From Paragordius varius (lineage: Eukaryota > Nematomorpha), in assembly GCA_964247055.1 (NCBI GenBank), contig OZ176053.1, positions 10,788,001-10,852,000 of the forward strand: a DNA stretch of 64,000 nucleotides, read 5' to 3'. This document shows, in pieces, positions 37,029-49,478 of the stretch (the stretch's first letter is position 1; the number at the start of each line of letters is the position of its first letter). The notes under the pieces are model-generated. The model did not search any database. It had not been told where the DNA came from and worked only from the letters and a program-made list of their open reading frames with translations. A program made the translations under genes and the position numbers.

Positions 37029-38661
37029 TTAATGTTTATCCGCAATATAATCGTATATGTCATAGTTAAAGATCAAAAAGTCGGCTTGGTATGCATCATA
37101 CCATTGTTTAAGTTCTCTCAAACTCACTTGGGACAAAAGGTCTTGCGTCAAATTTCCCGATCTCATAATGCGTTTTGGCCATTTCAACTAAGGTGATTTT
37201 ATGTCTATAACACCACCACCAACGCCATTTTTAGTTTTCATACCAATGATGTATTCGAGGAACCATTCATAATCCCTGGGTGTGGTTTCAAGCTTTCCAA
37301 TAAAATCATATTGCATAATTGGATTACAAGGATCACATATATCATGGATTGGCATCCAGTGTTTATCTTTATCAGCATTGGGGTACATTTCATAATATGG
37401 ATCATTATTATCGGATAATAACTCATATGGTATCTCATTAACATCAGAAACAGTATTCGCAATATCCTGAGACTCGGAAAGCCAATTGAGAAATTCATTT
37501 AGATGCAAATATTTTCCCGTTTTTAGGGCTAGGGGACTTGGATTAACACGGTATTTAGCGATGATTGGGACACCATATAACATGGGATAATCGATGAGTG
37601 TTAAAGGTTTTACCTGAATAAATTTGCTCCAAAAAGCTGAGATAATCCTTTGCATTGGATCACGGGCCCACATTATTTTGCGGTAATGTTTGAGTATATG
37701 GACCTGGTCAGATTTTGAGTATTGTGTGAGTCGTTTTAATTTACCTACACGGGATACCTTCCACAAATTCAATAAATATTCCTGGTCATGTTGATACAAA
37801 TTGGTTGGGTAAACCAATTCGTCCTTATTTATTAGCTTCCAATTTTGTAAAAAGTTTAGTATAATTTTCCATTGTGTTGATGCAATTTTGGGTACAATGC
37901 AAAAGACGTACGCATTTTCATCATCCACGATAAGGTTTTCAGGGTGACGTGGAATGCTGGTAAAATTTTTGAGATTTCTTGAACGGCGATACTTTTTATA
38001 TTCTTGACTTTGGCACATTTTGTGCATATGATATTTTCGTTCGTTCTGTATTCGTGTGAATAATTGATAATCGTGAGCATCGATTGTGTCTTCTGTAAAT
38101 AAAAATATTTCATACCTTTTAATATAATTTATTTTAGCTCATTTTTACTCAACATAGGATTGTGAAAGTTTAATTGAAATATTTTTTAATAAAATTGGCC
38201 TACTTGTGTTTTGAAAATTACCTAAATTTTAGGAGTATAAAAATGCCATGCTAATTTTTAACAAATATTTACCTACAAAAATGGGGAGAAGAATATATAA
38301 ACGTTTGATCAATATATTAAGATTATCCGAACGACCCATTATCTTTATAGATATAATGAAAACAAAGGTATTTATTGCTATAAATTTGATAAAACGCCAA
38401 ACAAAATTTAATCATATAACGATTAGATTTTTTATTTAATATTTTAAATTATACATTATATGTTAAAACCATGTTGCAAGAAACCATAAAAGATAATTGA
38501 AAGCAAAGTCCAGAATTAGCCAGATAAATCAGGATAATTTTTATTTCAAAAAAATTAAAATTACTTGAAAGAATTCTGGAAACATTGAATATATTTAAAT
38601 GAAATAGCAATGGAATTAACAACAGGGTGGCAAACCAAATAGCATACCACTTTCTAGTCAT
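37029..38661 (-). CDS. HNK-1/CHST-type carbohydrate sulfotransferase (type II Golgi protein)
   Basis: It transfers sulfate from PAPS to glycan chains in the Golgi lumen; the acceptor cannot be told. Exons: 38565-38661, 37212-38092, 37029-37187, giving 378 aa, a usual family length. Exon 1 encodes a short basic cytoplasmic end (MTRK) and a hydrophobic signal-anchor (about residues 5-24). The 5'-phosphosulfate loop PKIASTQWK is at 100-108, with Ala where most relatives have Gly. The 3'-phosphate motif RDPMQRIISAF is at 176-186. KHWMPIHDICDPC and YDFIGKLETT follow, and the C-terminus LKQWYDAYQADFLIFNYDIY is typical. Reading straight through exon 2 meets an in-frame TAG at 37188-37190, after which homology resumes in the same frame. 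A 24-nt intron (37188-37211) explains this; 36 nt is possible and would give 374 aa. An AATAAA overlaps the stop codon. It is convergent with TAOK. Confidence 0.92.
37188..37211 (-). other. Putative 24-nt intron (sulfotransferase intron 2)
   Basis: On the minus strand it begins GTTATAGAC and ends CACCTTAG, and contains the only in-frame stop before conserved C-terminal sequence. Only two GT sites give the required multiple-of-three length: 24 nt, or 36 nt starting GTTGGTGG (37188-37223). Both end at the same CCTTAG. Confidence 0.7.
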
Positions 38662-40540
38662 TTTATTTATTTACATAAATCACAAAAGTATTTTATATTG
38701 TTTGAGAAAAAATATTACAAATCACATTGAAAATTATAAAGTGTTTTAAAGCGTGAAAATAATCAAATGATCATATATACTAATAAATATATATATGATT
38801 TACAGGTATTGTAAAAAAATGTATTTTTCCATATTTTTTTTATATATGTATATTTGCTAGTTTTTATGCTTCGGTTTACAGTTAATGCCTTGACTATGTA
38901 AAGAATATATGCATTTGTAATGAAAAAAAACGCGATCGACCTAATTAAACTAATATAGAAAAAAAACTTAACAGATAAGAGTTTATTTATGCAACTATAA
39001 AACAGGTGACTCAATTATTACATTAAATAAAATATTTTTAGCGTTGGACTTATTATATTTTTCGATTTCCGCAAAAAATTTAATGATATTTAAAGTGTAA
39101 ATTTAAACGGTCAGGCGCGGTTTGTTTTGCATTAATTTATGCGATATTTATTTCCGACAGGGGAAACAGAATTGGGTTCCAAACAATTTTTTTTTCTAGG
39201 TCCAGTCCCACCTATTCCCAAAAATAAATTTGGGTGACGGTTAGATTTTTTATTGGTAATCATTAAGAATTCGTTAAAAATTCATAAATAACCTAATAAT
39301 TATTATTAAAGGATGCGAATAATCAAAAAATCAAAAGTGTTTTTTTTATTGTGTACTACTTTTCTCTGAAAAATAAATATATACTTTATGTCTCTTAAAA
39401 AAGAAAGTTAATATTGTTGATCAACAAATAAAAAATCCGATTTTTCGGAACGCCACGGTTTCAAAGGACTCGTAATGGTTTTTGGATTATTTTTTTCAAA
39501 ACCAGAAAAGTAATAATGGTTTCGCTACGAATCCCTGGCATCGTATTTAAGGGCTAGAAACCACATATTTTATAACATATAAAACAATTTTTTAAAAAAT
39601 ATTTCTTATATTGACTGATCGATCCAATTTGAATCTTGTTAATAGAAGTTAAGTGTTGAGTCAGAAAAATTAAATTAAAAAAATCTTTAATTAAAAGTCA
39701 TCTTGATTAATACTACGACATAATTAAGAAAATATATTTAATTTTCTCTAAAATTATAAACAATGCTATACTAGTGAGTTAGGTTGTTCAACCTTTAGTA
39801 AAAACATAATGTTGCCTTAAATTTTTAATATAAATGATACCTTATAAAACAGCGATTTTCAATTAATGATGAAAAGCGATATATATTCTATATAAATAAA
39901 CAAATCTCATTAATATGGTTAAATATGACTCTTCAATTGATTTTTTTACCATAGAAAAATAAAATCTGAAAGTTTACACTGATATCCAATTATATTTTCC
40001 TATCAATAACGGAATGATTATTGGATAAAATATTTTTTTTGGAACCAATGATTGCCTAAAATTTTTACCGTATAGTTACCGAACATTACTTTTATTAAAG
40101 TCATTAACTAATAAAATAAATATAATAAAATAATTGTAAAAATTTTAAATAAAACAACAGTTTTTGCTAATATTTAGCTTGAAATATACATTTCCGTAAA
40201 TTAATATATACGATTGTTTTCCTTTGGGCCCATTGCAATTACATGGGTATACACTGAAATGATAATTTAGAACTCAGCATGTTCTAATCAATAAAGCTAT
40301 CATATTATTAATGAGTTTATATGTAATTATTAATCTTGTATGTAGTTAAGCCCGTATGTGATTCGCATATTATTTGATTATATGAAAATTCTTGATAAAG
40401 TATTAATTTCCTTTTTTTGAAAAAAAATTATTTATTTTAGAAAATATATAATATTTCTGTTAAATTAAAAACTTATTAACCTGTGCAATATATATTTTAA
40501 CTAATTTTTAAATAACATTTATGTTTGAATTAGCAATCTC
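38662..40540. other. Intergenic region between divergent sulfotransferase and BTB genes
   Basis: This AT-rich gap must contain both promoters. Small ORFs on either strand lack splice context or recognisable similarity. I see no repeat with clear ends here. Confidence 0.55.
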
Positions 40541-43500
40541 ATGTCGAATTTGGCGTATCATTCTCTAAGGTTAACCAACTTTATAAATGAATCCCTTTGG
40601 GCAAACGGGAGTATTCGATGTGCAGATGTTATCATTTCTTTGCCCTGCGGAGATTTTCCGACCCACAAAATTATTGCGGCGGCCAATAGTCAATTGTTAA
40701 ATCGTTTATTTTTTAATGATCCGAATGCCAGATTGTACGAACTTAAAACGTCAGAATATGGTTATATTATACCCAATACATTTCGAGCAATCCTTAAATT
40801 TTGGTACACGGGTCAATTTGATATGGGCAGTGTTACAGATTTCAACGAAATATCCAAGCTTATGGAACAATTTGGACTGTCGGGTTTAACTGATCTCCTA
40901 GGACCGACTAAATGTAACCATTAAAAATTTTAGTAAATGAAAAAAAAAGGGTTTGTTTAGTTTTAAAGTCATTTGAAATCATTCTCAAAAAGGATTTATG
41001 TATAAATATATCTTTTTGATTTTGACTTAAAACAATACTATTTTAGCTGAAATGTTTATACCTGGTGGCTTATCATCCGATATCCCCATTAAGAAAAAAC
41101 TAGAACCCTATAAATTTCCATACCCAATTCCACCTCAATTTGTTGGAAAAGAGTATGGTTTTAATGATATGGGAGGTGGTGACCCGTTGTCAAACATTAA
41201 TTACATTCAACCATCTCAATTCCTACAAATTGCTCCAAAACCTGGGGATTGTAATCGTTCAAGTCCCCCTGGGAGACAGACCTTCACAACGTATGCATTA
41301 AATGATTTTTTGTTACAATTTTAAATGGCTTAAAAATGGTTAGCGATACAATTATATGAAAAACTGTAACGTTGGTGCTTAAAAGTGTTAGTTTAGCTTT
41401 TTAATAGATAATCATTTAATCAATATATCAAGTTGTAACAAATTTTTAACCATCATATATCAATTTAGATAAATATCTTTTTTTTCTCCTAAACAAAAAC
41501 TAATTTTATATACATGCTCTATGGTATGATTATACATGTAAAAGCGTAGCACCACATATCATTTAAATGAGTGAAATTTTACTTGCTATTATATTTGATA
41601 AAGATGTCGAACTTGCAAGAAGCCCTTAAATTGCCTCACCTGTAAACGGTTCTTCAATGAAAGTGATATAATGAATGATGCAATGGGAGGTGGTGGCGGC
41701 GCCTGTGGGTATAATCAAGGTGCCTGCCAAACTTTGCCCAAGATTGAATCTCCTTTCGTTAAAGGCGTTTTTGGAGGCAATTACCAGCAAAATGCATACC
41801 AAAACTTTTCCAACAGTATATTTTTAACAATAATACGAAAAAACCATCCTTATATGATTTGTAACTGTATTGAAATCTTTTATAACCCTTATTTTTATGG
41901 AAATACGCTCTTTGTATGTTATTCATATGGCCAAAATCAATAAAATAGGGAAAAATATACTTTTAAACTAATCGATCGAAAGATCTGGCAAACAAGAGAA
42001 TATGGTTTATTAAAAAATTATAACAATCAGTAAAAGTGCTTCCGAAGGTTTTTTTTAGAACAATCTTAATTTATAAAATTAAATATTTGTCGAGCGATAT
42101 TGATGAAATATCTAAAATATTTTATGTCTTTTATAAGGCTGATTGTGTTAAAAAGTAATTTTAATTAATTCCCACCTTAGATGTAATTGCAGGACAGCCT
42201 CAACCAGCGATTAGTCCACAAACATTACAAAATTTGGGGACCATAGTTCCGTACAACGTATGATTTATAAATTAATAATAATTGCAAACAAGGCCAATTT
42301 TTTAATGACATTGTTGAAATTTTTTAAATAGAAAAGTTTTAAAGTTAAAGAATATGCAAATTTATTATTTTTAATATTTAGACACCCATTCCACCAACTA
42401 TGGTGACATCAGGACCGCTTCCTATGCCTCCAACGGGACCAAGTCTTTTTATATTTTATGTTTAATAATAATGTATGCTGTATAGTTTCATGATAAAAAC
42501 ATAGTACACATAGGTCAATTGCTTTCGTCAGTATAAAAACGATTCTGAGTTCATAACAAAGGGATAATATTTAACTTTGTGATGAAAGTATTCCATAACT
42601 AATTCTCCTTTGATTGCTAATTATTTTCGAATAGATCAAGCACAACTTACACAATTTTCTACGTCGGGCCAGAAACCATCAGCTCAACAAGCCCCAGCTC
42701 CTGTCCTGGTCGATAAAAAACGATATCAAAATTTGTCACCCGAACAGTTTTTAGCGTTAACGTTGCGTGAAATCGTCCTTATACTTAGCGATGATAACTT
42801 AGCCGTAGAAAATGAGGTTGAAGTGTTTATGTATGCGTTACGATGGATATATCATGATAGAGCTACACGGTGGTATCACTTACGGAACCTTATGATGTGT
42901 GTTAGATTTGGACTAATGAGTGTCCGTCAATTACTTATGGTGGCGAGAGAAGTTGAATCATTATCCGAAATCCATGATTTAATCCTTGATGCTAGTTGGT
43001 ATGTATTTGGTTTGTCCATTTATTTTTTCCCGTTATAATTTGAGAGATATATGATTTAAATGTTGATTGGTTATTCCTTTTTTTCTATTGAGAATAGGTA
43101 TCACTATTGTCTAAAGAATAACGCAATGGATCTTATGTTTCAACAAGCACCCATGAGCCGTCGATGTTATGTGAAAAGAGATCCATTTACCCTTTACAAT
43201 GATCCTCAAAATTTACGGCAAGGTATATCTATTAATGGTTTAGGATTCCCATTTTTATTTATTTAATTGCCGACCACAGTTTGCATGTAAAAATATATAT
43301 GCAAACCATTTGACAGTCTAGTATGTTTAAGTTATGACTTCGTTTGTAACTATATGCTTTTTATAATACCACTATACATACTTACATCACTGTCTGAGAG
43401 ATTTTTTATTAATTTTTATTAATGTGCCATTTATACATTTGTTCAATTCTTAAATTTCTTAAATTTTTATTCGATCAATGCATACAATTTAAAAACGTAT

Positions 43501-46500
43501 AAGGTGTATCCTGAATAGAATTTTATAGTTTTATCGTCATATTATTTGGAAATCGGGTGATAAATATTATTTTTAATACAAAATTCTAAATGCCTTGTGC
43601 CTATTGTTAAGTCATTTCAGAAAATTTAGCGTCTACAGTGACAAAAATGTCCTTTGATATACGTTTATACACATTCATCTATATAATTAATTGATCTACT
43701 GTGGGTACAAAATATTTCGCATATGTTTAACGTGGTAACATAGGTTTATATGTTCAAAATGTTAGCCATAGATTTTTTGTGAAAAATAATTCTATAATCT
43801 CATATATGTTAGTTCCCTACCTCAATGATTGGCGCGCTAAGCAGGTTATGGTACAACAAGAGGAAGACGCAGCCATATCCCAGACTCTGGATTATGTCAA
43901 GAATCAGGGTCAAACAGATAAGCATGGTGCATTAACTAAAAGTGTTGAATACTATGATCAACTAAAGCGACCAACTTTGATGCAAAATCGTGCGCTAGCA
44001 AAACAAGTCTTTTCTCCTATATTTTGAATGTCCTCCTTAATTTTTTTCTTTTCATATCAATAAATAACTAAAATTGTGACGGTTGTTAAGAAATTAGCTT
44101 TTGCATATATGAGCATATTCATATAAATTACGATTTCCCATCACATGTCAGCTATGGACAGCCGTGTTTTTTATTTCACGGATTCATCCTTTTAAAACTA
44201 TAAACTGTTTATTAATTCAATAATTTTTATCTAACAGGCGCGACTCATTAAAAAGCTATTTTTTGAGTGTAAAAAAAAAGTTTAAAATGTTAGTTCCGTT
44301 ATATAATTTACATTCTAAATATATCGGTATCATTGCATAAAGTATATAACAAATTATATGTTTTGAACATTTTATTAACAACTTAAATGATCTAAATTAA
44401 GGTTTTATTTAATTAGCACGTATCATTGGAAGAAGCCATGCAAAGGCTCAAAACATCCGTCATTGAATTGGGAGAAGTGTGTCAGAAAATAAATGCCCAT
44501 TCAAGGGCATCTATGGTTAGGATGTCACATCAGGTAATTTCAGCCATTTTCCCAAACTCTTTTTTGACAATAGATATATATATTGCAAATGATTAGCTAA
44601 ATAGAAATATTTCTAAAATAAACAATTAAATAGTAATTATCGTTCGAGTAAAAAAATTTAAACATCACACACATTGTCTCAACCCAGGTACTAAATGAAT
44701 ATATAAAACGTTTTATAGCTTTAATAACTAAGTATTAATAATTGTTCAGAGATTTTAATTAATAAAATTTAGAATTAATTTTGTTTTTTACGTTTACCTA
44801 TGGGCTATTTAATGGATACATAGGACCATATAATCGATCATTTTAAATTTTTCTTAGAAATGTGTATTTTTTCGTATTTATAATCTGAAGCACAAGGTCA
44901 GTAAGTAAAGTGTCTAGTTGCCCTCAAACAAATTTTTCAACCAATTACAGTTGTATAAATTAATTCGTTGAATAGAGCATATCTAATTGCGTTAGATGGA
45001 AATATGTTTAAGGAGGTCTATTATGAACATTTGTGTTATTGTGACCGTTAATAAAAATAACTAGCCAAAAAATTTAATAGAAATACATCAGGATATATGT
45101 GTGCATCTCTCAAATAATTTAAGTGATTGCAAACAAAACCAATTTAGATTTTATTTAACTTGTCATTATATCAGTGGTACTCACCAAAAAAATTTGACGG
45201 GCCAAATTAAATATATTTTTTTTCGAGGGCCATGAACTTTATAATGGCAAATATCCTATAGCTATTTCCACATATATATATACTTTAAATCAGCACAATA
45301 ATTTTTTTGCGGATGTAATCCAGCTAAAAACTCGGTTTTCACCATTTAGTTTAAAAAATTAAAATATTTTGATAACAATATTTATTTTGATATTAACCAA
45401 TAATTTTTAACAAATTTGGTTTCGCCTCATGACAGGCCAATCTTAATACGTCGTCCATATGATCATCGGTTAAGCGATTTCTGTATGTATTCTTGGCATA
45501 CTTCATTAATATGCCGTCTTAAACGTGTAAGGGTAGGGAAAAACAGTTAGGATAACTTGAGCACTTTTTTTATATTTTCATATTTATTTGGCACATAAAC
45601 TCTACATATATTTCTACTCACGATTCTACTTGAATATAGCCTCTGGAATCATTTTTAAAATTTACGAATTTTTCAATGATAGCACCTGATCAAAACCGAA
45701 ATGCTCAAGTTGCTTAATATTGGATAGATCCATATGCAAGGGATTTTCAACAAATAGCAATTTTTAATATTATTTTATTCCTGAACTCTAAATTTCATCT
45801 CATTAGATAAAATTAAATAATTTTCTATGATTAATTCAATCTCAATTAGCATATTGGGTTATTATTTTGCTCCCTTGACCTGTATAAATCTAAGTTTATA
45901 AGTAATGTCACAAAGGTAGGCTAATAAAACCCACCATTTGTCAATATTAATTTCCTCGTCCAATTTTCTGTTATCCTTTATAAATAATATCATGTTTTAA
46001 AAGAAAAAATCTATTTTTTTAAATTTGGGGCGGTACACTCTGCCCCTGTGGTTTACTATATCCACAACCGTTTTAAATTACTGAATTGAGCATTCATTTT
46101 TTACACTCGAAACCAGGTTTTGCTCATGAGTAAAGCAGTGAAATGATCAAATATTTTGTAAATTATATTTGTTTTTCAAAAGAGGAATAAATCCTTTGTT
46201 TGCAATCATAGAGGGACAGCCATCTGTGCAGATCGAAACCAATTTTCATAGATATACCATTATTATCAAAAAAGGCTAATTATTCGAAAAAATCACTCTT
46301 TTTCGTGGTATTATATATTGGTAAAAATAATAAATATTTCTCGTTGATTATGTTGTCGTTGCAAAATCTCACAAGAGCGCACACTGAGGAGCTGAACTAA
46401 TATCAGTGCTAGAATCAATAGCGATGCTAAAATATTTGCAGTTTTTCAGAGCCAATAAATATATTTAAATAATGCGTTGAGCACATGTTGAATCAGAAAG

Positions 46501-47919
46501 TTTGAGTTTTTTAATTTACCTCATGATTTAATCTTTACTATGTATTTATCAAATAAAAAAGTACAACCATTTATTAGACATTCTTTTATTAATTGGCAAT
46601 CATTAAACGGTTTCTTACTTTTTCCTAAAATATATATAGCAAATTTCATACGAAGCTAATGTTACAGCTTTTTCCTGGGAGAGAGCTATGGACATAATAG
46701 ATGTTTCTTCCTGGTGTAATTCCTTAATCTTTTAACATTTTTCGTTTCTTTCCTCATGATTTTCTGGTTTGTGAGAATGATGGATTATAAAATGTCTTTC
46801 AATATTGTGTTTTAATTATGCTGTCCTTACACATAAGCCAGGTGACATTTTTATTTTAAAACGACAAAGAATTTTTCTTCCCATTCTCTTTTGAAAGAAG
46901 CGATTTTCATCGGATAATTTACGTTTTTCAGCATTAGATGTCATCCTTTGAATTTATGTTTAAATATTATGTAAATTTTTTCAAAAAATGGGAATATAAA
47001 TTGAATTAGGCAATAAAAAAACAGATTAAAAGTTAATGATGTGAGTTATATAAAATGATGCAGGATAGCAATGAAAAGAATAAGTTTATGCAAGTTTGGG
47101 TGAAAGGATTGCTTAAATACAAAAAGGGAATGCAATAATTTCAAAATAGAAAAGAAAATAGAATGCAGAAACAAAAACAATGTGTCCCAAAATTTTGAAA
47201 TCATTTTAATGTAAGGAAATTTTTCTGCATTTCAAATTGGGTAAAAATAACAATTACCAAATTTAAATCTAAATAAAATAAATTAATATTGAAATAAGCG
47301 AAAATCCGATTATGTGTATTTTAAGATTTCATTAAAAAAGATAATTTTAGTATTAATATGGTCATAGGGCAATTTTAAAGCACTCTTAGGGCCGCATGCG
47401 GCCCGCGGGCCGCGGTTTGAGTATCACTGCATTATATTGTTGATGAAAACATGTTTTTATCAACAATTTTTAAGATACGTGAAAAATAATTTTTTATGCA
47501 ATCGTTATTAAGTGGTTATATAAAATTAACCGATTTACTTACAAATAAAAAAAATTGTATACTATAAATTTAATTCGACAAGATGGATAGGTGTCTAACC
47601 ATAAATTTATACTTTCTATTTAGCCCAAAATAGAAGCCACGCATTTGGACGAACCACCCCTAGGTATATATATATATAATATCCTCTTTTACTTTATGTT
47701 TATTAAAGTTAATAAATATATTTCACAAATTTAGTAGAAAGCAGTAAACCAGAGAAAGCCGCTCCACCGGTTCGCCCACCACCTCCTAAGAAGGAAACAA
47801 AGAAAACTGAAAAACCTAAAAAAGAGGAAAAACCGAAAAAAAGCGACAAAGAAAAACCTAAAAAAGCTGAAAAGGAAAAATCAAGCAAAAAGAAAAAAGA
47901 CAAGAAAGCAAAGAAATAA
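40541..47919 (+). CDS. BTB-BACK domain protein with Cys-pair motif and Lys-rich tail (11 exons, 663 aa)
   Basis: Exons: 40541-40913, 41047-41290, 41604-41815, 42181-42257, 42382-42442, 42635-42998, 43098-43222, 43813-44006, 44417-44533, 47624-47663, 47735-47919. They total 1,992 nt with consistent phases. Residues 1-124 are a BTB domain (RCADVIISLPCGDFPTHKII, then an FRAILKFWYTGQFD block), normally a dimerisation module and often a CUL3 adaptor. Exon 3 starts with CRTC-KKPLN-CLTC, a possible zinc-binding Cys pair, followed by a Gly run. Pro/Gln-rich linkers follow. A BACK-like helical region spans about 358-444 (SDDNLAVENEVEVFMYALRW, then RFGLMSVRQLL). No Kelch repeats follow; instead there are charged helices (exons 8-9) and a ~60-residue Lys/Glu/Pro tail ending KKKKDKKAKK. 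I do not recognise the subfamily. Intron 9 (3.1 kb) hosts a hAT transposon. A poly(A) signal lies at 48040. Confidence 0.9.
45172..47429 (-). mobile_element. Decayed hAT DNA transposon with intact ends and 8-bp target duplication
   Basis: CATTATAT is duplicated exactly at 45164-45171 and 47430-47437. Ends: CAGTGGTACTCACC on the left, and CAGTGATACTCAAACC (reverse complement) on the right. The minus strand encodes a hAT transposase remnant starting about 46943 with MTSNAEKRKLSDENRFFQKR. Further in is VSICTDGCPSMIANKGF, matching the STDGAPSM...GF region of hAT transposases of the ZBED/GTF2IRD2 type. Several stops and frame changes interrupt it, so it cannot move by itself. It lies in intron 9 of the BTB gene, antisense to it, and supplies most of that intron. 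Confidence 0.93.
47398..47413. repeat. 16-bp all-GC palindrome next to the hAT 3' end
   Basis: GCGGCCCGCGGGCCGC is a perfect palindrome made only of G and C, in a window of about three-quarters A+T. It lies 16 bp inside the right terminus of the hAT element. Subterminal GGGCCGC-rich repeats are common in this hAT group and may bind transposase. Confidence 0.85.
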
Positions 47920-48039
47920 TTGTTTTGTGATTTATAATAATATAATTAACCGAAATATTTTTATATAATAATGCTTTGTTTATAAATGGTAAATAATGGT
48001 ATCTGTTTATTGTATAAAAATCTCTTTTAAATTGTATGT

Positions 48040-48045
48040 AATAAA
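48040..48045 (+). promoter_or_regulatory. AATAAA poly(A) signal for the BTB gene
   Basis: A canonical hexamer about 120 bp after the BTB stop codon at 47917-47919, and the nearest downstream candidate. Confidence 0.5.
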
Positions 48046-48352
48046 TCTAAGAGTAGTACGTCCTTATTTGTATGAGCGTAGCGACAAACAAATGATTTTA
48101 CATGTGTTTAAATTTTTTCAATCTATCCTATCCGTAATTTAAGTTTATCGGTTTGAATTAATACAAATAAATTATGAAAGGAAATCATTCGAGGTGTGTT
48201 CTGGGGGAAATAGGTATTACATATTTATGATATTACATTTCCAAAAATTTCATTTTTAAAAACATATTGAATTAATAATTATAAATCGATTTTTGCATCA
48301 TTATTTTTGCTGTTTATGTCTATATAATACAAAATATTTAAACTCTCTACAA

Positions 48353-48426
48353 GGCCGAGTAGCTCAGTCGGTTAGAGCGTCGTGCTAATAACGCGAAGGT
48401 CGCGAGTTCGATACTCGTCTTGGCCA
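48353..48426 (+). tRNA. tRNA-Ile (anticodon AAT)
   Basis: A 74-nt cloverleaf. Acceptor stem GGCCGAG pairs with CTTGGCC (one G-T pair), followed by discriminator A. The D arm is AGCTCAGTCGGTTAGAGC, which is also the Pol III A box. The anticodon stem TCGTG/CGCGA holds loop CTAATAA with anticodon AAT. The T arm is GCGAGTTCGATACTCGT with B box GGTTCGA-type sequence GAGTTCGATAC. There is no intron and no encoded CCA, as usual in eukaryotes. Confidence 0.97.
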
Positions 48427-48429
48427 CAC

Positions 48430-48436
48430 TTTTTTT
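48430..48436 (+). terminator. RNA polymerase III oligo-T terminator of tRNA-Ile
   Basis: Seven T residues begin 3 bp after the tRNA 3' end. A second T run follows within a few bases, which fits Pol III termination. Confidence 0.85.
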
Positions 48437-49478
48437 ATTTTTTGGCATGTTTTTAAACCCAAGTTTAAAAAATATTTTAAATAATATATTACTTCAAAAT
48501 CACCCTCTAATGATACTGTAATTTCCGCAGAGTAATTTTGCTTACATTATAAATTTCAAAAATAATCCTCCATATTTATATATAGTCGCATCTTTAATCT
48601 AGGTTTATGCTAGGCGATTCCTTCTTTTTATAATTAAAACATTTTTATAATTTTACGGATATCAAACGAGTTTTTACTTGTCAGTTAAGATTTCTAGCTT
48701 ATAAGGTTATGGGCAGTTAGTTTATTTTTATTTTAATAAAAGCTTGCTGGTTTAAGGATTATAAGGATTTATAATATCTGGCTCGGATATCCAATATGGA
48801 CTCTAAGCTCTGTAATAATTAGTTCACCGACTCTTATTTGATTTTATGTTATAGGCTCTTGATTTATTAATATCCCATTTTCTCAGAGTTTGGAATAAAG
48901 TGTTATTTTATTGAACGAGACGGGATATATGGTCCAATCAGTATTGATCTATTGGCTATTACCTTTTTTCCCATATTCATAAAAAATTGTCTGTCGCGCC
49001 CATCCCATGGACTATGCCAAAAATGAATTGAAACATTTTTGTGATATATTTATTTCATTTTTACAATAAATATTTTAAACATCTTCAAATTAGCTAGCCA
49101 TTTAAGTTAAAAATATTTTCTAAATTATATTTTATATTATTTTATCCGAAATGTTGTGTATTAGAAAAATATATAAATATATAAGTATCGAATTCAGAGA
49201 TTTTTCTAGCTATAAAATGCATTCAAACATTTTTTATTATTTTTTTTTAATTAATTGAACGCATGTGTTGGTAATATCTTCATTTCTGGTTTTTCGTATC
49301 ATATATTAGCTATAAGATTATTGGATATTTTAGCCTTTATTTTCGTTAAAACTAACCACTCTCATTTATTAATTTGTGAGAACTGCTTTTTTAATTATCA
49401 TAAATTAATTAATTTAAAAGTATTAATTTTTTTATCTATTTTCAATAATTTTTTTTCTTGTTCATGGTGGTGGTTTAG
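48437..49478. other. Gap between tRNA-Ile and first identified paxillin exon
   Basis: This should contain the paxillin promoter and first coding exon if these lie near. The first identified exon needs one base from an upstream exon. Short ATG runs ending in GT occur at 48818 (ATGGACTCTAAGCTCT then GTAATA) and 49017. Neither gives the expected LD-motif aspartate, so no start is chosen. Confidence 0.5.

Noticed and set aside
41671-41673. ATG as start of an independent Gly-rich gene
   Set aside because: Phase and splice sites make it an internal codon of BTB exon 3.
47709-47903. Minus-strand ORF opposite the Lys-rich tail of the BTB protein
   Set aside because: It is the mirror of a Lys/Glu/Pro-rich coding exon (giving Phe/Leu/Ser runs) and has no gene context of its own.
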